Under the pieces are notes generated by a model. It made no database searches, was not told the origin of the DNA, and was given only the letters and a program-made list of their open reading frames with translations. Source: Nocardia tengchongensis (lineage in GTDB: Bacteria > Actinomycetota > Actinomycetes > Mycobacteriales > Mycobacteriaceae). From it: DNA of 64,000 nucleotides. Shown piece by piece: positions 38,022-47,392 of this stretch (position 1 is its first letter; each line of letters starts with the position of its first letter). Location of the stretch: positions 992,001 through 1,056,000 of the forward strand of contig NZ_CP074371.1 in the NCBI RefSeq assembly GCF_018362975.1, given 5' to 3'. The position numbers and the translations under genes are program-made.

Positions 38022-38158
38022 AGAATTTTTTAGGGGGCGGCGGAGAGCAGGGGGATGTCTCCGCCGCCCGGGGTCAGCGGCCCAGGGGGGGTAGGCCGAC
38101 TAACCAGGACCGGACGGCCCAGGGGGGTAGGCGGTCCGGTCGGGCACTCGAAGTGCCG
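38022..38158 (-). ncRNA. 6C small RNA
   Basis: On the minus strand two successive stem-loops each expose a C-rich loop. The first (38108-38141) has GACCGGAC/GTCCGGTC arms and loop TACCCCCCTG. The second (38072-38105) has GGTTAGTCGGCC/GGCCGCTGACC arms and loop TACCCCCCCTG. This is the defining feature of the actinobacterial 6C RNA (B11 in mycobacteria), whose C-rich loops can pair with G-rich ribosome binding sites. A third, 12-bp stem (38035-38069) with a CCCCC loop follows, and a small TTCG-type hairpin lies at the 5' end. TACAGT at 38165-38170 is a fitting -10. End positions are estimates. The flank to aspC (38171-38371) shows only an A+T-rich stretch. Confidence 0.86.
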
Positions 38159-38371
38159 TGGCCTACTGTACACAAAAGTCGGTTCTTTGCGCTAGCTAAG
38201 TCTCTAAAAACCCAACTTTTTCGTACCAGCGGTTTGTTTTAGCCAGAGTCTCACCTGCGCCACACCTCGCGAAGGAAGGTGTCCGCTACTGGACAAGACC
38301 GTATAGGCGCAGGTCAATAGGGGCCAGGGGAACGTCCCCGAACCCTACCGCCCGATACTTCCGCCCGGAAC

Positions 38372-39649
38372 CTATTGCCGATAGCTGGACAGGAAGTTGC
38401 CGAATCGTTCGATGGCGACCGACAGATCACGCGCCCACGGCAGCGTGACGATGCGCAGATGATCGTGGTGCGGCCAGTTGAACCCGGTCCCCTGCACCAT
38501 CAGGATCTTCTCCTGCAGCAGCAGATCCAGCACCAGCTTCGAATCATCGTGGATCTCATGGACTTCAGGGTCCAGCCGCGGGAACGCGTACAGCGCGCCC
38601 TCCGGCTTCACACACGACACACCCGGAATCGTGTTCAACTTCTGCCACGCCACATCTCGCTGCTCGAGCAGCCGGCCGCCGGGCAGCACCAGATCGTCGA
38701 TGCTCTGATGCCCGCCCAGCGCCACCTGAATGGCGTGCTGCGCGGGCACGTTCGGGCACAAGCGGGTCGAGGCCAGCAGGTCGATGCCCTCGATGAAGCC
38801 GCCCGCGTGCTCCTTCGGACCGGTGATGACCAGCCAGCCGGAGCGGTAACCCGCCACCCGGTAGGCCTTGGACAGGCCGTTGAAGGTGAGGCACAGCAGA
38901 TCCGGGGCCAGCGTGGCCAGCGACACGTGCTTGGCGTCGTCGTAGAGGATCTTGTCGTAGATCTCGTCGGCCAGCAGCAGCAGCTGATGCTTGCGGGCCA
39001 GGTCCACCACCTGCTGCAGCACCTCGGCGGAGTACACCGCGCCGGTGGGGTTGTTCGGGTTGATCACGACAATCGCCTTGGTCTTGTCGGTGATCTTGGA
39101 TTCCATGTCGGCGATGTCCGGCTGCCAGCCGTTGGACTCGTCGCACAGGTAGTGCACCGGGGTGCCGCCAGCCAGCGAAGTCATGGCCGTCCACAGCGGA
39201 TAGTCCGGCGCGGGGATCAGCACCTCGTCGCCATTGTCGAGCAGCGCCTGCATGACGATGGTGATCAGCTCGGAGACGCCGTTGCCCAGGTAGACGTCGT
39301 CCACATCGAATTCCGGGAAGCCCGGCACCACTTCGTAGCGGGTGAAGATGGCCCGGCGCGCCGACAGGATGCCCTTGGACTCGCTGTAGCCCTGCGCGTA
39401 CGGCAGCGCCGCGATCATGTCGCGCATGATGACGTCGGGCGCGTCGAACCCGAACGGCGCGGGATTGCCGATGTTCAGCTTGAGGATGCGATGCCCCTCG
39501 GCCTCCAACCGCGCCGCATGCGCGTGTACCGGCCCCCGGATCTCATAGAGAACGTTCTGGAGCTTGGTGGACTGCTCCAGCATGCGCGGGGACCGATGCG
39601 GTGGGTGACTCTGAGGGCTCACCCCGTCAATGGTGCCATTAGCCCGCAA
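38372..39649 (-). CDS. aspC: AspC/AlaA-like class I aminotransferase
   Basis: 425 residues from TTG 39649; the N-terminus NGTI...V resembles that of M. tuberculosis Rv0337c, so this start was kept, though GTG 39622 is possible. PLP-dependent fold-type I enzyme: LKLNIGNPAPFGFDAPD, PYAQGYSESKGILSARRAI, VVINPNNPTGAVYS, LLLADEIYDKILYDD, the Schiff-base lysine in NGLSKAYRVAGYRSG, and the phosphate-binding Arg that follows. Sequence is closer to alanine aminotransferase AlaA than to classical AspC, so pyruvate/glutamate transamination is likely. Same neighbourhood as etfD in mycobacteria. Confidence 0.93.
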   Translation of the reverse strand: MRANGTIDGVSPQSHPPHRSPRMLEQSTKLQNVLYEIRGPVHAHAARLEAEGHRILKLNIGNPAPFGFDAPDVIMRDMIAALPYAQGYSESKGILSARRAIFTRYEVVPGFPEFDVDDVYLGNGVSELITIVMQALLDNGDEVLIPAPDYPLWTAMTSLAGGTPVHYLCDESNGWQPDIADMESKITDKTKAIVVINPNNPTGAVYSAEVLQQVVDLARKHQLLLLADEIYDKILYDDAKHVSLATLAPDLLCLTFNGLSKAYRVAGYRSGWLVITGPKEHAGGFIEGIDLLASTRLCPNVPAQHAIQVALGGHQSIDDLVLPGGRLLEQRDVAWQKLNTIPGVSCVKPEGALYAFPRLDPEVHEIHDDSKLVLDLLLQEKILMVQGTGFNWPHHDHLRIVTLPWARDLSVAIERFGNFLSSYRQ

Positions 39650-39659
39650 CCAGCTTTTT

Positions 39660-41075
39660 TCACCGCGAGGTATCGGGCGGCAACACGCTGCGGGCGGCGG
39701 TGGAGCCGCAGAAGTCCTCGATCCTTTCGTCCAGGTCGTGCGCCTCTCCGGCGTCGCGGAACTCGGGACTGGCCAGTCGCCGGCGCAGCACGGACAGGCG
39801 TTCCTCGAGCTGGGCGATGCGCTTGTCCTCGTCCAGTTCCAGGACCGGTTCCAGGGCGGCGGCCGCGCCGTCGAGGCTGCCGTTGATCAGGTGTGCGGCC
39901 GCGTTGTCCACCCGGGCCAGCGACTCCGCGCCGTAGGAGCGCTTGTCGATGGGGCCGTTCACGTACAGGTCGATGGCGCGCCGGGTGGCGTCCAGCGCGG
40001 GACCGGCCTGGCCGAGATGGATGTAGGTGGCGCCCGCGTAGTAGTGGCTCTTGGGCTGGTCGAAGCCGAAGACGCCGCCGACGTCGTCGTGCAGGGTGTC
40101 GCTGGACTCGCCGTCGCGGGCCTCGTCGGCGGCGCGGATGCAGCGTTCGGTGTCGGCGGTGCTGCCCAGCCGCGACCAGATGCGGGCCTCGATGTTCAGC
40201 AGCCGCACCTTCGAGGTCGCGGATTCGGTGTAGCGCTGGCCGCTCTGGGCCAGCAGCACCGCCCGGCGCGGCCGCTCGGAACGATATTCGATGAGCGCCT
40301 GCATGCCGCGGGTCCAGGCGCGCAGCGGATTGTGCTCGCACAGTTCGGCGTAAGCCCAAGCGGCCCTGGCCTGTTCACCGGCCGCGTCGAAATAGCCCAG
40401 ATCGGTACTGGCATTCGCCAGCAGACCGGACAAAGTACCCGCCAAGAGGTAGAGGTGCGCGGTATCGGAGGGCCGTTGATGGCCTTCCAGCAACCGGTAC
40501 ACCCGTCGCCGCACCCGCAACATCTCGACCATCATGGGCACCGGCGGCATGTGCACATACTCGTTGGCGATGCGCGTGACATCGGCATCGAGCTGTTCCA
40601 GCAGGGTGGCACCCACATTGGTGCCCTCGGCCCGGCCGGCATGCTCGCTGGCTTCATGGGCAGCCGCCATGATCAGATCCCTCTCCGAAATCGCCGCTAA
40701 CGCATCGCCCCTCATCGCACCCGTATCGACGAGTGCCAGCAGTTCCGCGTCGCTGGAATAACTGGCCTCCGGCGCCGGCCTGCCGCTCCACAACTCGGAA
40801 CCGCCTTGGCGCACATCGAAACCGGGAACGGCGGGGCCACTCGAGGGCTGGTCGATCAAGGCCGCGAACCGTGCCCGCACCACATCGTCGGACCTGGCAA
40901 GGGAAGTATCGAGAGCCGCCTGATTGATGGGACGGGGATGCACCCGATCGCCCCCGGCCTCCCATTTCGAAACCAGCCGCTCGTGCACGCCCAGGTGCGC
41001 GGCGAATTCCCGGATACTCATGCGTTTGGCATCGCGGAGGGCACGGGCCTCTTTGCCTGACCAGTGCCGGACCAC
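39660..41075 (-). CDS. XRE-type regulator with TPR-like C-terminal domain
   Basis: 471 residues from GTG 41075 (VVRHWSGKEARALRDAKR) with AAGGGAT upstream; the longer upstream frame lacks protein-like composition. An XRE helix-turn-helix occupies about residues 8-45 (MSIREFAAHLGVHERLVSKW), followed by a long helical repeat region (YLLAGTLSGLLANASTDLGY; SHYYAGATYIHLGQAGPALD). Similar proteins in streptomycetes and nocardiae include NsdA-like regulators of differentiation. It is divergent from a small gene of unknown function, a recurrent actinobacterial arrangement. Confidence 0.82.
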   Translation of the reverse strand: MVRHWSGKEARALRDAKRMSIREFAAHLGVHERLVSKWEAGGDRVHPRPINQAALDTSLARSDDVVRARFAALIDQPSSGPAVPGFDVRQGGSELWSGRPAPEASYSSDAELLALVDTGAMRGDALAAISERDLIMAAAHEASEHAGRAEGTNVGATLLEQLDADVTRIANEYVHMPPVPMMVEMLRVRRRVYRLLEGHQRPSDTAHLYLLAGTLSGLLANASTDLGYFDAAGEQARAAWAYAELCEHNPLRAWTRGMQALIEYRSERPRRAVLLAQSGQRYTESATSKVRLLNIEARIWSRLGSTADTERCIRAADEARDGESSDTLHDDVGGVFGFDQPKSHYYAGATYIHLGQAGPALDATRRAIDLYVNGPIDKRSYGAESLARVDNAAAHLINGSLDGAAAALEPVLELDEDKRIAQLEERLSVLRRRLASPEFRDAGEAHDLDERIEDFCGSTAARSVLPPDTSR

Positions 41076-41277
41076 GGTGCCATCCCTTCCGAACGAACTC
41101 CGAACTCCAGGGTACGAGCGGAAGGTGGCCGCGGCCACAGCCGAAACCCACTCGGTACCAGGCGTTATGCGTACCGGTGATAGTGGCGGTGAAAGGGCAG
41201 CGGAAGGCGGGTGTGCGGGCGTTCTCCAATCCGCCTTCGGCGCGCGACCCTGGTGACCAGGGGAAGGCGGCGGGGAT

Positions 41278-41727
41278 GTGAACGCGGACAAGCTCAGAAC
41301 AGTCGACGACTGGGTTTCCTACTACCGGCACGAGTTCGGGCTGCCGGTCACCGAACGCGGCGGATTCGTCATGCTTCCCGTCACCGCCGAGGTCGCGGTC
41401 GTGCACCTGCCCGTCGCCCGGGCCGAAAAGGTGCGCAGCGCACTGCAACAGCGCCGCACCGGGGGACCCATGCTGGCCCGGCAGATCCGCTGGAGCTTTC
41501 TGGCCGAACCGGATTCACGCCCCGAGGCCCAGATCATGGCGGTCCTGGACCGCCTCGACATCGGTATTCCGTCGGTGGGCAGCGCGGTCATGCTCCCCAC
41601 CGGTCTCGGCCGCTGGACCCGCGAAGGCTGCCACTGGGTGACGCCACCCGCCCGGGACACCGAACTCCCACCCCTGTCGGCGATCATCACGACAGCTCTG
41701 GCGGTGGGAACCGGGAGCGAGGATTGA
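41278..41727 (+). CDS. Uncharacterised small protein divergent from the XRE regulator
   Basis: 149 residues from a GTG preceded by GGCGGGGAT. I do not recognise the family with certainty. The sequence (TVDDWVSYYRHEFGLPVTER; VHLPVARAEKVRSALQQRRT; IPSVGSAVMLPTGLGRWTRE; HWVTPP) resembles short primase/polymerase-N-like proteins found beside XRE/TPR regulators in actinobacteria. Cytosolic, no signal peptide. Probably expressed under the control of the divergent regulator. Confidence 0.7.
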   Translation: MNADKLRTVDDWVSYYRHEFGLPVTERGGFVMLPVTAEVAVVHLPVARAEKVRSALQQRRTGGPMLARQIRWSFLAEPDSRPEAQIMAVLDRLDIGIPSVGSAVMLPTGLGRWTREGCHWVTPPARDTELPPLSAIITTALAVGTGSED

Positions 41728-41746
41728 ACGCAGCCATCCTCGCCCA

Positions 41747-41787
41747 CCGAGTCCGCCCCCGCCTGGCAGTCGACGGGGCGGACTCGG
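41747..41787. terminator. Terminator between convergent genes
   Basis: CCGAGTCCGCCCC and GGGGCGGACTCGG form a 13-bp stem with a 15-nt loop, 20 bp past the upstream gene and 21 bp before the end of the minus-strand Hsp70-like gene. Confidence 0.75.
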
Positions 41788-41807
41788 TACGTCGGGGCTT
41801 GCCGCGC

Positions 41808-43202
41808 TTACTGCTGCGCGGGCGGCGGCGGGAAGAGCGGCGGCAGCGTGGGAACGACCACCGGCGGCAGGCCGGGGATCAGCGTGATGGTGTTGGGGCC
41901 GACGGTGGTGGTCGGCGCCTCGGTGGTGGTCGTCGCGTTCTGCGGCTGCGGCAGGGGGGCCAGCGATTCGTTGGTGGCGTCGGTGGTGCTGGGCGCGGCC
42001 GTGACCGGTTCGCTCGGGCGGGTGGTGCTGGTCGGCACCGAGCTGGTGACGGCGTCCTGGCGCTGCGAATCATGGCTCAGCACTTGGGTTCCCCAGCCCA
42101 GGGTGATGCCGATGGCGGCCACCACGACGAGGGCGCCCACCGCGACACCGGCCAGGCTGACCTCGCGGCGGCGGCCGAACTTCTCGACCGTGCCCGAACC
42201 CAGCGGCCGCGCCGCGGCGGGCTCGGCGGGGTACGGCGCGGTCTCCTCGCGGGGCGCGGCAGGGAACGGGGCGGGCGCCGGGCGCGGCATGACCGGGCGG
42301 GCCAGCATGGCGGCGCCGCGGGTCACCACCGTGTCGGGTGCCGCGGGCACGATGACCGGGACCCCCAGCCAACGCCGCAAAACCCTTGCCACCAGCGGAA
42401 TCTGGGCGCAGCCGCCGAGCAGGGCGACGGCCTGCACGGGCTGCTCGGAGCGCAGGATGACATCGCGGGTCATGCGCGCGGAGGATTCGACCGCCAGCAT
42501 GATCAGGGCTTCGAAGTTCTCCTGCGACAGCAGCACCAGGCCCTCGGTGGAGGGCAGGGCCACCGCGCTGCTGCCGGACAGCTGTTCCTTGGCCTCGCGG
42601 CACAGCTTGTCCAGGGCGACGAGTCCGGTGTGGTCCGGCGGATGGGCGATCCGCCCGGAAGCGATCTGCTGTTCGCGGATCAGCGCGTCCAGGTAGTCGC
42701 CACTGATGTCGCTGGTGCGTTCGGTGAAGCAGACCTGGCGGGTGCCGATGTCGACCACCGTCACGGACAGACCGGACGCACCTAGGTCGTAGAGCGCGAC
42801 GGTGCCGAAACCCTGCAGCTCACCGGAGTATTCGAGAAACTCCAGAGCCGCCACCACGTCCGGCACCAGCTCGTAGTTGGTGAACTGCCGCCGGGCCAGC
42901 TCGGCCCGGATGGCGCGCGCGTGATTCTCGTCGCGGTAGGCGATGGCGGTGGCGCTGATGCGCGAGTCGGCGGCCAGCACGGCCCCGACGGCGTCGGCGA
43001 CCAGCTCGTCGACCCGGCGTTCGCCGACCGGCACGGCCTGCACGTCGAACGCGTCGGGGGGACCGTCGAATCCGCTGCGCGCGCGGGCGTATCGGGGCTG
43101 CGCGGCGGCGAAATTCCTGGTGGGATCGGTGGAATCACCGGTGAACGGACGTGCGACGCGAACCGCGCCCGCCCCCACCGACACTCCCAGAACCGAACTC
43201 AT
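41808..43202 (-). CDS. Membrane-anchored Hsp70-like protein (third copy in window)
   Basis: 464 residues starting MSSVLGVSVGAGAVRVARPF. The Hsp70-type nucleotide-binding domain is recognisable (ALYDLGASGLSVTVVDIGTR; AVALLGGCAQIPLVARVLRR; KLCREAKEQLS). The substrate-binding domain is absent. A membrane helix lies near residue 365 (VSLAGVAVGALVVVAAIGIT), then a Thr/Ser/Pro tail ending LPPLFPPPPAQQ. Same architecture as the protein at 20054, but not beside iniBAC. Phosphate loops are altered relative to DnaK, so nucleotide turnover is uncertain. Function unknown. Confidence 0.82.
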   Translation of the reverse strand: MSSVLGVSVGAGAVRVARPFTGDSTDPTRNFAAAQPRYARARSGFDGPPDAFDVQAVPVGERRVDELVADAVGAVLAADSRISATAIAYRDENHARAIRAELARRQFTNYELVPDVVAALEFLEYSGELQGFGTVALYDLGASGLSVTVVDIGTRQVCFTERTSDISGDYLDALIREQQIASGRIAHPPDHTGLVALDKLCREAKEQLSGSSAVALPSTEGLVLLSQENFEALIMLAVESSARMTRDVILRSEQPVQAVALLGGCAQIPLVARVLRRWLGVPVIVPAAPDTVVTRGAAMLARPVMPRPAPAPFPAAPREETAPYPAEPAAARPLGSGTVEKFGRRREVSLAGVAVGALVVVAAIGITLGWGTQVLSHDSQRQDAVTSSVPTSTTRPSEPVTAAPSTTDATNESLAPLPQPQNATTTTEAPTTTVGPNTITLIPGLPPVVVPTLPPLFPPPPAQQ

Positions 43203-43407
43203 CCGCAGCCCATCTCGTTCACATACACCTGTCGCCGTCACCTTACGACGTGCCGGGCCATCCGTACACCCGGCGAACCCGCCCACCGGACGGCGTAATA
43301 GCGCCATTCCATGACAGTCAACTGTCCAGGCAGCGGCCGATTTCCGCCGGACGCCCGGCCGAAACCACTAGCGGGTAGCGCAACTCACTCTCGCGCGTCT
43401 TCCCGGT

Positions 43408-43980
43408 CTACTGCGGGGTGGCGAAATTCAGGTACGCCTTCGACGGTGTCGGCCCACGCTGCCCCTGATATTTGGAGCCCACGTTCGCGCTGCCGTACGG
43501 GTGCTCGGCCGGACTGGTGAGCCGGATCAGGCACAGCTGGCCGATCTTCATGCCCGGCCACAGCGTGATCGGGAGGTTGGCCACATTGGACAACTCCAGC
43601 GTGATGTGCCCGCTGAACCCCGGATCGATGAACCCGGCGGTCGAGTGGGTCAGCAGACCGAGGCGGCCCAGGCTGGACTTGCCCTCCAGCCGTCCGGCCA
43701 GATCGTCGGGCAGCGAGCACACCTCGAGTGTGGAGCCGAGCACGAACTCGCCCGGATGCAGCACGAACGGCTCGCCGACGGCGGGCTCGACCAGCGAGGT
43801 CAGCTCGTCCTGCCGCTGAGCCGGGTCGATATGGGTGTATCGGGTGTTGTTGAACACCCGGAACAAACTGTCCAGCCGGACATCGATGCTGGACGGCTGC
43901 ACCAGCTTCTCGTCGAACGGCTCGACCCCGAGACGCCCATTGGCGATTTCCTTGCGGATGTCCCGATCACTAAGCAGCAC
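43408..43980 (-). CDS. dcd: dCTP deaminase
   Basis: 190 residues. Conserved dCTP deaminase/dUTPase fold: [80 protein letters not shown], and [11 protein letters not shown] at the C-terminus. The close M. tuberculosis enzyme is bifunctional, converting dCTP to dUMP; the shared [11 protein letters not shown] segment suggests the same here. The GTG at 43980 (VLLSDRD) gives the standard N-terminus. It lies 230 bp inside the gap after the Hsp70-like gene; the 205-bp region between them shows no gene. Confidence 0.95.
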   Translation of the reverse strand: MLLSDRDIRKEIANGRLGVEPFDEKLVQPSSIDVRLDSLFRVFNNTRYTHIDPAQRQDELTSLVEPAVGEPFVLHPGEFVLGSTLEVCSLPDDLAGRLEGKSSLGRLGLLTHSTAGFIDPGFSGHITLELSNVANLPITLWPGMKIGQLCLIRLTSPAEHPYGSANVGSKYQGQRGPTPSKAYLNFATPQ

Positions 43981-43995
43981 GGACAATAGCGTATG

Positions 43996-45747
43996 TCAAT
44001 GGTCGGTCGGCGAGTCGACTGGCCCGGCCTCGGTGACCTGCTTCGGCTTGCGCACTCCCCAGGTGGCGTGGGCCTCGGCGCGCATGCGCGGAACCATGTG
44101 CGGGTAGTGCAGCTCGAAGGCCGGGCGTTCGGAGCGGATGCGGGGCAGCTCGTAGAAGTTGTGTCGCGGCGGCGGGCAGGTGGTGGCCCATTCCAGGGAA
44201 TTGCCGGAGCCCCAGGGATCGTCCACGGTCGCGAGTTCGCCGTAGCGGAAGGATTTGAAGACGTTCCACACGAACGTGATCATCGAGAATCCGAGAATGA
44301 ACGAGCCGATGGTGGAAATGGTGTTGAGCGTGGTGAATCCATCGCTCGGCAGATAATCCGCGTACCGGCGCGGCATGCCCTGATTCCCGAGCCAGTGCTG
44401 CACCAGGAACGTGGTGTGGAAGCCGAGGAACGTGGTCCAGAAATGCAGCTTGCCGAGCCGCTCGTCGAGCATGCGGCCGGTCATCTTCGGGAACCAGAAG
44501 TAGATGCCCGCGAAAGTGGCGAACACGATCGTCCCGAACAGCACGTAATGGAAGTGCGCCACAACGAAATACGAGTCCGACACGTGAAAATCCAGCGGCG
44601 GCGAGGCCAGGATGACACCCGACAGCCCGCCGAACAGGAAGGTCACCAGGAACCCGACCGAGAACAGCATGGGCGTCTCGAAGGTCAACTGCCCGCGCCA
44701 CATGGTGCCGATCCAGTTGAAGAACTTCACCCCCGTCGGGACCGCGATCAGGAACGTCATGAACGAGAAGAACGGCAGCAGGACCGATCCCGTCGCGTAC
44801 ATGTGGTGCGCCCACACCGCGATCGACAGCGCGCCGATCGCCAGGGTCGCGTACACCAGGGTGGTGTAACCGAACAGCGGCTTGCGACTGAAGACCGGGA
44901 AGATCTCGGTCACGATGCCGAAGAACGGCAGCGCCACGATGTACACCTCGGGATGCCCGAAGTACCAGAACAGGTGCTGATACAGGATGACCCCGCCGGA
45001 GGACGAGTCGAAGACGTGCCCGCCCAGGTGCCGGTCGAACTCCAGGCCCATCAGCGCCGCAGTGAGAATCGGAAACGCCAGCAGCACAAGCACACTGGTG
45101 ACCAGGATGTTCCAGGTGAAGATGGGCATGCGCCACATGGTCATGCCCGGGCAGCGCAGGCAGATGACCGTGGTGACCATATTGACGCCGCCCAGAATGG
45201 TGCCGACGCCCGACACCGCCACGCCCATGATCCACAGGTCCGCGCCCATGCCCGGCGCGTGTTCGGCGAGGCTGAGCGGGGTGTAGGCGGTCCAGCCGAA
45301 GTCGGCCGCGCCGCCCGGGGTGATGAATCCGGCCGTGGCCATGGTGGCCCCGAACAGGTACAGCCAGTAGCTGAGCGCGTTCAGCCGCGGGAACGCGACG
45401 TCCGGGGCGCCGATCTGGAGCGGCAGCACCGCATTGGCGAATCCGAACACGATCGGGGTCGCGTAGAACAGCAGCATGATCGTGCCGTGCATGGTGAACA
45501 GCTGATTGAACTGCTCCGGCGACAGGAACTGCATGCCGGGCCGGGCCAGTTCCGTGCGCATCAGCAGCGCCATCAGGCCGCCGATCAGGAAGAACGCCAT
45601 GGCCGTGAACAAATACATGTTCCCGAGCATTTTGGGATCGGTGGTGGTGATGGCCTTCCACAAATACGAGCCCTGCGGGTTCGTCCGGCGTGGAAATGGC
45701 CGCACGGGTTCTAGCTCGGGAACCTCACGAGCGGGCACCGCGGTCAT
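43996..45747 (-). CDS. ctaD: Cytochrome c oxidase subunit I (aa3 type)
   Basis: 583 residues, about 12 membrane helices. The catalytic core of the aa3 terminal oxidase carries heme a, heme a3 and CuB. Motifs: [39 protein letters not shown] (CuB His and the covalently linked Tyr region), [19 protein letters not shown] (CuB His pair) and [20 protein letters not shown] (heme ligands). GGAGGACGT precedes the ATG. Its gene is followed 15 bp later by dcd on the same strand. Confidence 0.97.
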   Translation of the reverse strand: MTAVPAREVPELEPVRPFPRRTNPQGSYLWKAITTTDPKMLGNMYLFTAMAFFLIGGLMALLMRTELARPGMQFLSPEQFNQLFTMHGTIMLLFYATPIVFGFANAVLPLQIGAPDVAFPRLNALSYWLYLFGATMATAGFITPGGAADFGWTAYTPLSLAEHAPGMGADLWIMGVAVSGVGTILGGVNMVTTVICLRCPGMTMWRMPIFTWNILVTSVLVLLAFPILTAALMGLEFDRHLGGHVFDSSSGGVILYQHLFWYFGHPEVYIVALPFFGIVTEIFPVFSRKPLFGYTTLVYATLAIGALSIAVWAHHMYATGSVLLPFFSFMTFLIAVPTGVKFFNWIGTMWRGQLTFETPMLFSVGFLVTFLFGGLSGVILASPPLDFHVSDSYFVVAHFHYVLFGTIVFATFAGIYFWFPKMTGRMLDERLGKLHFWTTFLGFHTTFLVQHWLGNQGMPRRYADYLPSDGFTTLNTISTIGSFILGFSMITFVWNVFKSFRYGELATVDDPWGSGNSLEWATTCPPPRHNFYELPRIRSERPAFELHYPHMVPRMRAEAHATWGVRKPKQVTEAGPVDSPTDH

Positions 45748-46006
45748 ACGTCCTCCTCGACCGCCGAGCAGGACGCACCGAACCAGCGCCAGCTATCGTT
45801 CAGCGCATCCAAACTTCCAGTGGTGGACGGGTTTTCGACCCTGCGGGCCAGTGTATGACCGCCGGTGCGCGGAACTCGGTGCTTCGGCGAAAGAGCTCGG
45901 CGATCTTCGGCGAGTCGGCGGCGACACGGGCGGGATCGGGCGCGGCCCGCGAATTTGCACCGGCCGAGAAGTGGTCTGATAGAGTCGCGTGCGCAAGCAA
46001 GACCGC

Positions 46007-46080
46007 GCCGGTGTGGTGTAGTGGCAACACGCTACCTTCCCAAGGTCGAATTGCGGGTTCGATTCCCGTCACCGGCTCCA
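46007..46080 (+). tRNA. tRNA-Gly (anticodon CCC)
   Basis: 74 nt with encoded CCA. Acceptor arms GCCGGTG/CACCGGC pair fully, T-arm CGGGTTCGATTCCCG is canonical, and the anticodon loop TTCCCAA gives CCC (codon GGG). The anticodon stem CTACC/GGTCG has one T-C mismatch. Confidence 0.93.
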
Positions 46081-46082
46081 CC

Positions 46083-46115
46083 AGAAAGCCCCGCCCGTTT
46101 AGGGCGGGGCTTTCT
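46083..46115. terminator. Terminator after the tRNA gene
   Basis: AGAAAGCCCCGCCC and GGGCGGGGCTTTCT form a perfect 14-bp stem with a GTTTA loop, between the tRNA and a convergent lipoprotein gene. Confidence 0.85.
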
Positions 46116-46128
46116 GCATGTCAGCGCT

Positions 46129-46572
46129 TTATTTGACGCACTCGGTGGCGATCCGCTTGCCGGCCTTGCCCGCCTTGAGGAGATCGTCGGTGCCGAGGCT
46201 GACCTTGGTGGGGTTGGTGCCGTTGGCGCTCTCGATGATCTTCTGGATACCGCTGTCCGACAGGCCTTCCTGCAGGTAGATCCCGGCCACGCAGTCCGCG
46301 GTCTGCTGGTTGAGTTTGCCCTTGTCCTGCAAGGCTTTCGAGATCTCGGCGGCGGTCAGGGCGCCGACCGCGCCGCCCGGTGTGGTGGCGCCCGGGGTGA
46401 GTCCGGGAATGGTCACGCCCGGCGACAGGCTGGGCAGCCCCGACCCGCTGATCGGCGCGGCCGAGGTCGGCGCGGCCGAGGGGGTGGGCGTGGCCGCCGT
46501 CTGGTCGTTGGTGCAGGCGGCGGACAGTAGGGGCAGCGCGAGCAGCGCCACCACGACGACGGATTTCCGCAT
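46129..46572 (-). CDS. Putative lipoprotein with Thr/Pro linker
   Basis: 147 residues. Signal peptide with lipobox LLSAAC (Cys ~20), a Thr/Ser/Pro/Gly linker, and a C-terminal helical domain of about 75 residues (LTAAEISKALQDKGKLNQQT; GIYLQEGLSDSGIQKIIESA) with two cysteines (ADCVAG, ATECVK) likely forming a disulfide. It is a paralogue of the next gene upstream. Function unknown. Confidence 0.8.
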   Translation of the reverse strand: MRKSVVVVALLALPLLSAACTNDQTAATPTPSAAPTSAAPISGSGLPSLSPGVTIPGLTPGATTPGGAVGALTAAEISKALQDKGKLNQQTADCVAGIYLQEGLSDSGIQKIIESANGTNPTKVSLGTDDLLKAGKAGKRIATECVK

Positions 46573-46712
46573 GATGTGTGATCCCTCCCGGATACCGGGT
46601 CGATCCCGGTCGATTCAGAAATCACACACCGGCACCCGAGAGTTAACAAGGGGAGCGCGGAAACCGTACGCCGCCAAGGCCCTTGCGGTCGCGACCGCCG
46701 CGGGGAAGCGCG

Positions 46713-47063
46713 CTACTGCTGCTTGAGGCAGTCGGTCACGATCTTGCTGGTGGCCGCGCGCGCCTTCTCCGCGTCCTCCTTGCTCATGCCGAGCGACTCC
46801 GGATCGGTGGCGGCCGCCGACTTGGCGTCGTTCTTGATCATGACGCGCAGACCGGCCTGCGAAATGCCCTGACCCACATAGATCTTCGCGGCGCAGTCGG
46901 CGAGCGCGGCGTCCTTGAGGCCACCGTCCTGCAGCGCCTTGGAGACGTCCGCCTGACTTACGTCGGCAGGCTTGTCGTCCCCGCCGCCACAGGCGGCCAG
47001 CAGGGGAAGCGCGACAAGCGCGGCGGCCAACAGGGAGATACGCACCGGTGCCTCGACTCTCAT
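46713..47063 (-). CDS. Putative lipoprotein, paralogue of the preceding gene
   Basis: 116 residues from ATG 47063 (GTG 47045 is an alternative). Lipobox LPLLAAC is followed directly by GGGDDK and then the same small domain: VSQADVSKALQDGGLKDAAL, ADCAAKIYVGQGISQAGLRV, and a final Cys (VTDCLKQQ). It lacks the Thr/Pro linker of its paralogue. The tandem arrangement implies duplication. Function unknown. Confidence 0.78.
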   Translation of the reverse strand: MRVEAPVRISLLAAALVALPLLAACGGGDDKPADVSQADVSKALQDGGLKDAALADCAAKIYVGQGISQAGLRVMIKNDAKSAAATDPESLGMSKEDAEKARAATSKIVTDCLKQQ

Positions 47064-47095
47064 GATTCGTTGGGAGAAATACCGCTGGCACCCTC

Positions 47096-47392
47096 TCACA
47101 GATCCATGGCGGCGCGCAGCGCTGTGTCGATTCGCTCGGCGGTCTCGCTGTCCAGCTCCGCGATGCGCTCGGCCAGCCAGCCGCGATAGATGCGGCCCAG
47201 ATTGCCGGCGTGCACCCAGCCGTGACCGGGAATCGGCACCGCGAGGATGTCCTGCGGGTCGGCCGCCTCGACCTCGGCGGCGATCAGCCAGGGGCGCGGC
47301 GACTCGTTGATGCCGTCGCTGGAGATGAGAACGATGGTGCGGGTGCGGGTGGTGCCGTGCGGGTGGTAGACCCAGAGTTCACCCCTGCGCAC
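47096..47392 (-). CDS. MazF/PemK-like toxin
   Basis: 98 residues from GTG 47392 (VRRGELWVYHPHGTTRTRTI) with a good AAGGAG site. The start matches the MazF signature (RRGE[IL]W), followed by VLISSDGINESPRPWLIAAE, ILAVPIPGHGWVHAGNLGRI and a C-terminal helix. MazF toxins are sequence-specific ribonucleases. It overlaps the antitoxin gene by 14 bp, the usual coupled arrangement. The loop carrying the MazF catalytic Arg/Thr is diverged, so activity is unproven. Confidence 0.72.
   Translation of the reverse strand: MRRGELWVYHPHGTTRTRTIVLISSDGINESPRPWLIAAEVEAADPQDILAVPIPGHGWVHAGNLGRIYRGWLAERIAELDSETAERIDTALRAAMDL

Noticed and set aside
38035..38069. Third C-loop hairpin as only the terminator of YibE/F transcription or of aspC
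   Set aside because: It lies 127-161 bp upstream of the coding frames and directly follows the two 6C loops, so it was assigned to the small RNA, although a terminator role for that RNA remains likely.
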